This document shows, one piece after another, positions 5,994-8,162 of a stretch of 8,162 nt of DNA. The notes under the pieces were generated by a model. It was not told where the DNA came from. It was given only the letters and a program-made list of their open reading frames with translations, and ran no database searches. Source of the stretch: Deltaproteobacteria bacterium (GTDB lineage Bacteria > Desulfobacterota_B > Binatia > UBA9968); contig JAPUHZ010000369.1 of NCBI GenBank assembly GCA_027297485.1, positions 1-8,162 on the forward strand, given 5' to 3'. Position numbers and translations under genes: made by a program. Every line of letters starts with the position of its first letter. Position 1 is the first letter of the stretch.

Positions 5994-6983
5994 TTACGGG
6001 GTCCACCCCTCTGCCTTAATTTCTTTTAAGGCCCTGTTCATAAAGCTGTAATCGAATAGCTGAGAAGGCTTCACACTTGTCGTCAGCTTCAGCCTCTTTT
6101 GGACGCTATCGGCAGTAAAACGCATCAGGTCGCCGGCCACCCTTCCGTTTTTCGTTGAGATGCGTATCTGTGCCTCCCAAGCCTTCTCTGCGACAGCCTT
6201 CTCTAGGTTTAACCATTTCATTATTATCGGCATAGAAATGTCCTTGCGGTACATAAAGGTAAGGTGACCTTTCAGCGTCCCTTTTACGAAGGCATAAACC
6301 TTTTTTGGGTTCTCCTTGATGTTCTTTTCCGTAGTTGAAAAAACACCGCTAATAGTCTTAACGGACTTGCCTGTCCATCCCAGGTTTCTAAGCCCTGCCT
6401 CCATTGCAACGAAATTGTGTGGGGGAGACAAAAGTCCTGCATCCACCGCCTTGGCCTTCAGGCTTTGGACCACCTTGGCCTGATCTCCCATGGCAACCAG
6501 GATAACATCCTTCATTGGCTCAAGCCCATTGTTGGTCAACCATTGGCGCGCGACAAGTTCCGTCAAGCCGCCAAAGCCCGTAATGGCAAGCTTTTTGCCC
6601 TTCAGATCTGCTACGGTCTTTATGTCAGGCCGGGTAATGACATCCATTGCACTTTTGTCAGCCAGTGTAGCAATCACCTTGATTTTTAGCCCACGTGCCG
6701 CCGCATTAAGCGCTCCCGTTGACGCAGAAAAGTCCATGCTTCCCCCTATCATGGCCTTGATTGAAAGCCCTCCGTACATCCTTATCGCCTCCAGGTCAAG
6801 CCCTTCTTTCTTATAGAAACCCTTCTTCAGGGCGATTTTATACGACGAAAACGCCACGCTGTTAACAGGAAACGCCAGCCTTGCTTTCAAAAGCTGCTGG
6901 GCCTCAGCAAGGCTTGCCTGAGCGATTCCAAGGGCTGTCAGCACCATGGGAAAAACTATTATCCGAACATATGATCTCAACAT
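5994..6983 (-). CDS. ABC substrate-binding protein, NMT1/THI5-like (SsuA/TauA/ThiY type)
   Basis: A 329-residue periplasmic binding protein. ATG 6981-6983 is preceded by AGGAG (CTCCT at 6991-6995 on the plus strand) with 7-nt spacing. The N-terminus carries a Sec signal peptide (hydrophobic core IIVFPMVLTALGIA, likely cleavage after AEA at residue 28) without a lipobox Cys. Mature-domain landmarks of the NMT1/THI5 clan follow: ALKKGFYKKEGLDLEA (51-66), the SIKAMIGGSMDFSASTG strand-helix (74-90), DLKGKKLAITGFGGLTE (126-142) and LLSPPHNFVAMEAGLRNLG (184-202). It is the natural partner of the ATPase and permease at 2892-4497, although it is on the opposite strand and 1.5 kb away. The aromatic and Cys pyrimidine-binding features described for true HMP-binding THI5/ThiY proteins are not evident, so the ligand stays open. 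Own promoter and terminator candidates suggest separate transcription. Confidence 0.92.
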   Translation of the reverse strand: MLRSYVRIIVFPMVLTALGIAQASLAEAQQLLKARLAFPVNSVAFSSYKIALKKGFYKKEGLDLEAIRMYGGLSIKAMIGGSMDFSASTGALNAAARGLKIKVIATLADKSAMDVITRPDIKTVADLKGKKLAITGFGGLTELVARQWLTNNGLEPMKDVILVAMGDQAKVVQSLKAKAVDAGLLSPPHNFVAMEAGLRNLGWTGKSVKTISGVFSTTEKNIKENPKKVYAFVKGTLKGHLTFMYRKDISMPIIMKWLNLEKAVAEKAWEAQIRISTKNGRVAGDLMRFTADSVQKRLKLTTSVKPSQLFDYSFMNRALKEIKAEGWTP

Positions 6984-7026
6984 CGTATTTCTCCTTTCTT
7001 TCTTTACGGGAAACTCAATTAAGTGC

Positions 7027-7055
7027 TACATAGATAATATGCACCGGCTTGTCAA
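7027..7055 (-). promoter_or_regulatory. candidate sigma70 promoter of the binding-protein gene
   Basis: Read on the minus strand, a perfect -35 TTGACA (7050-7055) is followed after exactly 17 bp by TATGTA (7027-7032), a 3/6 match to TATAAT. Transcription would start near 7020, giving a leader of about 37 nt that contains the RBS. The -35 is strong and the -10 weak, so an activator may be needed. Confidence 0.4.
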
Positions 7056-7120
7056 GCAGGGCTATGCATATCTTTTATCAACTCTGACAGTCGGCATTTT
7101 TGATTTCCCTGCCCTCTGCT

Positions 7121-7357
7121 CTAGTCCGCTTGCGCGAGGGGCAGATTGACCTGGGGCAGACGGCCAAGTGCAGCGATAGATGTCAGGCTAAGAATTCGCC
7201 GCCGAAAATTTTCCACATCTTTGGGTGGCGAGTTGAAGCGGGACACGGGGCCCGGCGCCGTCGGCAAAATGAGCGCCTTCTCCCCGCCCAAGAGTTCTGC
7301 CATCTCCGCGACCGCCTGGGCGCGCACTTCTTTCTTCTGAGTGACCGCCCATCTCTG
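7121..7357 (-). pseudogene. amidase (amidase-signature family), internal C-terminal remnant
   Basis: About 78 minus-strand codons between an in-frame TAG (7358-7360) and TAG (7121-7123) match the late part of amidase-signature enzymes. EVRAQAVAEMAELLGGEKAL leads into LILPTAPGPVSRFNSP, the family's 'PTAPGPAPR' strand. FRRRILSLTSIAALGRLPQV then LPLAQAD is the segment just before the invariant PVGLSLIG end piece, which is missing. The Ser-Ser-Lys catalytic triad lies in the absent N-terminal half. The stop after AQAD cuts the last 30 or so residues, so both ends are gone and the piece cannot be active. It lies upstream of the binding-protein gene on the same strand and diverges from the chimeric ORF at 7475. 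Confidence 0.65.
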
Positions 7358-7430
7358 CTATCCAGTGTCGTGTCCCGGAACACAGTTCTATATCCAACAG
7401 AATGATGGTCCTTCCCGCTGGAATAAGGAA

Positions 7431-7466
7431 ATGATAGGAACTTCCATCTGGGGACTTGGCCATCAA
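7431..7466 (+). pseudogene. possible N-terminal scrap of MmgE/PrpD
   Basis: Twelve codons reading MIGTSIWGLGHQ resemble the GTSTIWGTG segment near residue 60 of MmgE/PrpD proteins. They lie a few bases before, and in a different frame from, a longer PrpD piece. Very short, so supported mainly by position: it would imply a frameshift plus loss of about 60 residues between the two pieces. Confidence 0.3.
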
Positions 7467-7474
7467 GAACTTGA

Positions 7475-7663
7475 GGTTCTGCTGCCGCTGAGGTAACCGC
7501 GCGGTTGGCCAGAGCCCTCTCCGCCGCCGGAGTCAAAGCCAACGAGAGGTTTCTGGAAGGGCAGCTTCTGGGATATTTCGGGGCTGCGGTTGGCGTCGGC
7601 AGAGTATTGGGTCTGTCAACCGAGCAGATGGACAGCACCTTGGGGCTGGCCTTGATGCAAGCC
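7475..7663 (+). pseudogene. MmgE/PrpD family internal fragment (5' half of a chimeric ORF)
   Basis: From the codon after a TGA at 7472-7474 the frame reads AEVTARLARALSAAGVKANE, then GQLLGYFGAAVGVGRVLGLS, then TEQMDSTLGLALMQAG. This is the central helix-turn-helix core of MmgE/PrpD proteins ('GYEV..RL..AL...', 'G.FGAAAAAGRLLGLD..QM..ALGIA..QAAG'), the 2-methylcitrate dehydratase/cis-aconitate isomerase-like family of about 450 residues. Homology starts before the first usable start (TTG 7505), and the catalytic N-terminal part and the whole second domain are missing. Without a stop it passes into sequence of a different family at about 7661-7685. There is no RBS at TTG 7505, so expression is doubtful. 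Confidence 0.6.
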
Positions 7664-7936
7664 GGCGCCATCAATTCCATCCGTTACGCTCAGAAACTAA
7701 CCGGTGTTAATACGATTTACGCACTACTTGGAGGACTGCACCTCACCGGAGGAATCTTTGAGCCAATTATTCCTCGCACCGTCAAGGAGTTGAAGGCAAT
7801 CGCTCCACGGCTTATCATGCCGGGCCACTGCACGGGTTGGAAAGCAATCCATGCGCTTGCGCGAGAACTTCCGGAAGCATTTGTCCAGGGTAGTGTGGGT
7901 ACTCGTCTGGTGATTGAAAGCGGTTCGGCTGCCTGA
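7664..7936 (+). pseudogene. MBL-fold metallo-hydrolase C-terminus (3' half of the chimeric ORF)
   Basis: The second part of the same open frame, ending at TGA 7934-7936, matches the C-terminus of metallo-beta-lactamase-fold hydrolases of the type annotated as 7,8-dihydropterin-6-methyl/aminobenzene-phosphate synthase-like. The core is INSIRYAQKLTGVNTIYALL, GGLHLTGGIFEPIIPRTVKE, PRLIMPGHCTGWKAIHALAR and LPEAFVQGSVGTRLVI. GG-x-HL carries a metal-ligand His and HCTGW is the subfamily hallmark. The N-terminal HxHxDH metal motif, needed for activity, is absent because PrpD sequence replaces it. About 90 of roughly 280 residues remain. Recognition is good; function is lost unless the chimera has acquired a new role. 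Confidence 0.65.
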
Positions 7937-8023
7937 ACTAAGACTCAATTAAAGCGTCGATTAATTGCGTCCTGTGGTGAAATCGACCTGTAAGTACCCG
8001 CCAATACGCCGCTTTCTAACCTA

Positions 8024-8052
8024 TTGACACCCCCTCCAGGCTTTACTAGAAG
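8024..8052 (+). promoter_or_regulatory. candidate sigma70 promoter near the right edge
   Basis: A perfect TTGACA (8024-8029) is followed after 17 bp by TAGAAG (8047-8052), a 4/6 match to the -10 consensus. It could drive a plus-strand gene beyond the window. GAGGAGG at 8091-8097 with GTG at 8104 begins a 10-codon reading frame, possibly a leader. Sequence match only. Confidence 0.25.
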
Positions 8053-8071
8053 GGTAAGTTAAGAAGTAAGG

Positions 8072-8097
8072 AAAAACCTCCCCCAGCTTTGAGGAGG
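8072..8097 (-). terminator. candidate rho-independent terminator for a gene to the right
   Basis: On the minus strand CCTCC (8093-8097) pairs with GGAGG (8077-8081) across an 11-nt loop and is followed by five Ts (8072-8076). The stem is short but all but one pair is GC. It would end a minus-strand gene lying beyond the window. The same bases read on the plus strand contain a Shine-Dalgarno-like GGAGG, so the two readings compete. Confidence 0.3.
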
Positions 8098-8162
8098 CTT
8101 CTCGTGCGAAATGAGGCCAACGGAGGGGGAAAATAAAAAGAAGAGTCTAAACCTAGCCGCTC

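Noticed and set aside
5834..6019. 61-codon plus-strand open frame near the end of the binding-protein gene
   Set aside because: No RBS, no motif, overlaps the terminator candidate and the 3' end of the binding-protein gene.
7183..7680. Long minus-strand open frame across the amidase remnant and PrpD piece
   Set aside because: Antisense to PrpD homology and out of frame with amidase homology; composition is that of a GC-rich shadow.
8104..8130. Group II intron 5' end (GTGCGA start)
   Set aside because: Only the first six bases fit; the following conserved positions and any domain V are not visible within the window.

Overview
The window reads as bacterial chromosome of roughly balanced base composition. 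No phage, plasmid, tRNA, rRNA, CRISPR or recognisable transposase is visible. The families present (NMT1-type ABC importer, M20 deacylases, UbiD, amidase, MmgE/PrpD, amidohydrolase_2, haem-oxygenase-like iron protein) are ones I associate with large catabolic genomes of uncultured soil or marine bacteria, such as Desulfobacterota-, Rokubacteria- or Tectomicrobia-like lineages. That placement is an impression from gene content only.

Layout, left to right. 2-508 (+) is the 3' end of an M20 peptidase gene. 509-1472 holds debris: the C-terminus of a UbiD-like decarboxylase (-), a possible substrate-binding-protein scrap (+), an 18-bp direct repeat pair, and two divergent small ORFs. 1473-2708 (+) is a complete second M20 gene. 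2892-3662 and 3688-4497 (+) are the ATPase and permease of a nitrate/sulfonate/taurine-type (NMT1/THI5-linked) ABC importer. 4498-5214 holds a hairpin and the C-terminal third of an amidohydrolase_2 protein. 5215-5727 (-) is a 5'-truncated haem-oxygenase-like iron protein. 5994-6983 (-) is a complete NMT1/THI5-type periplasmic binding protein with signal peptide, strong RBS and candidate promoter. 7121-7357 (-) is an amidase remnant. 7475-7936 (+) is a chimeric ORF joining a piece of MmgE/PrpD to the C-terminus of a metallo-beta-lactamase-fold hydrolase. 7937-8162 holds no recognised gene but has a promoter-like sequence and a hairpin.

Four genes look intact (M20, ATPase, permease, binding protein), and a fifth (first M20) is cut by the window edge. 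The binding protein lies on the opposite strand and is separated from its likely partners by broken genes. Together they would import a small organic solute and deacylate or hydrolyse it in the cytoplasm. The set ThiXYZ-like importer + M20 deformylase-like enzyme + TenA/HOLDO-like protein resembles the base-degraded-thiamin salvage cluster (ThiXYZ/YlmB/TenA). This is only a hypothesis, because several diagnostic residues do not fit.

The most striking property is the density of truncated genes: at least five recognisable families survive only as pieces between intact genes. One in-frame chimera appears to have formed at a short shared protein motif. This suggests recent decay and deletion in an accessory metabolic island.
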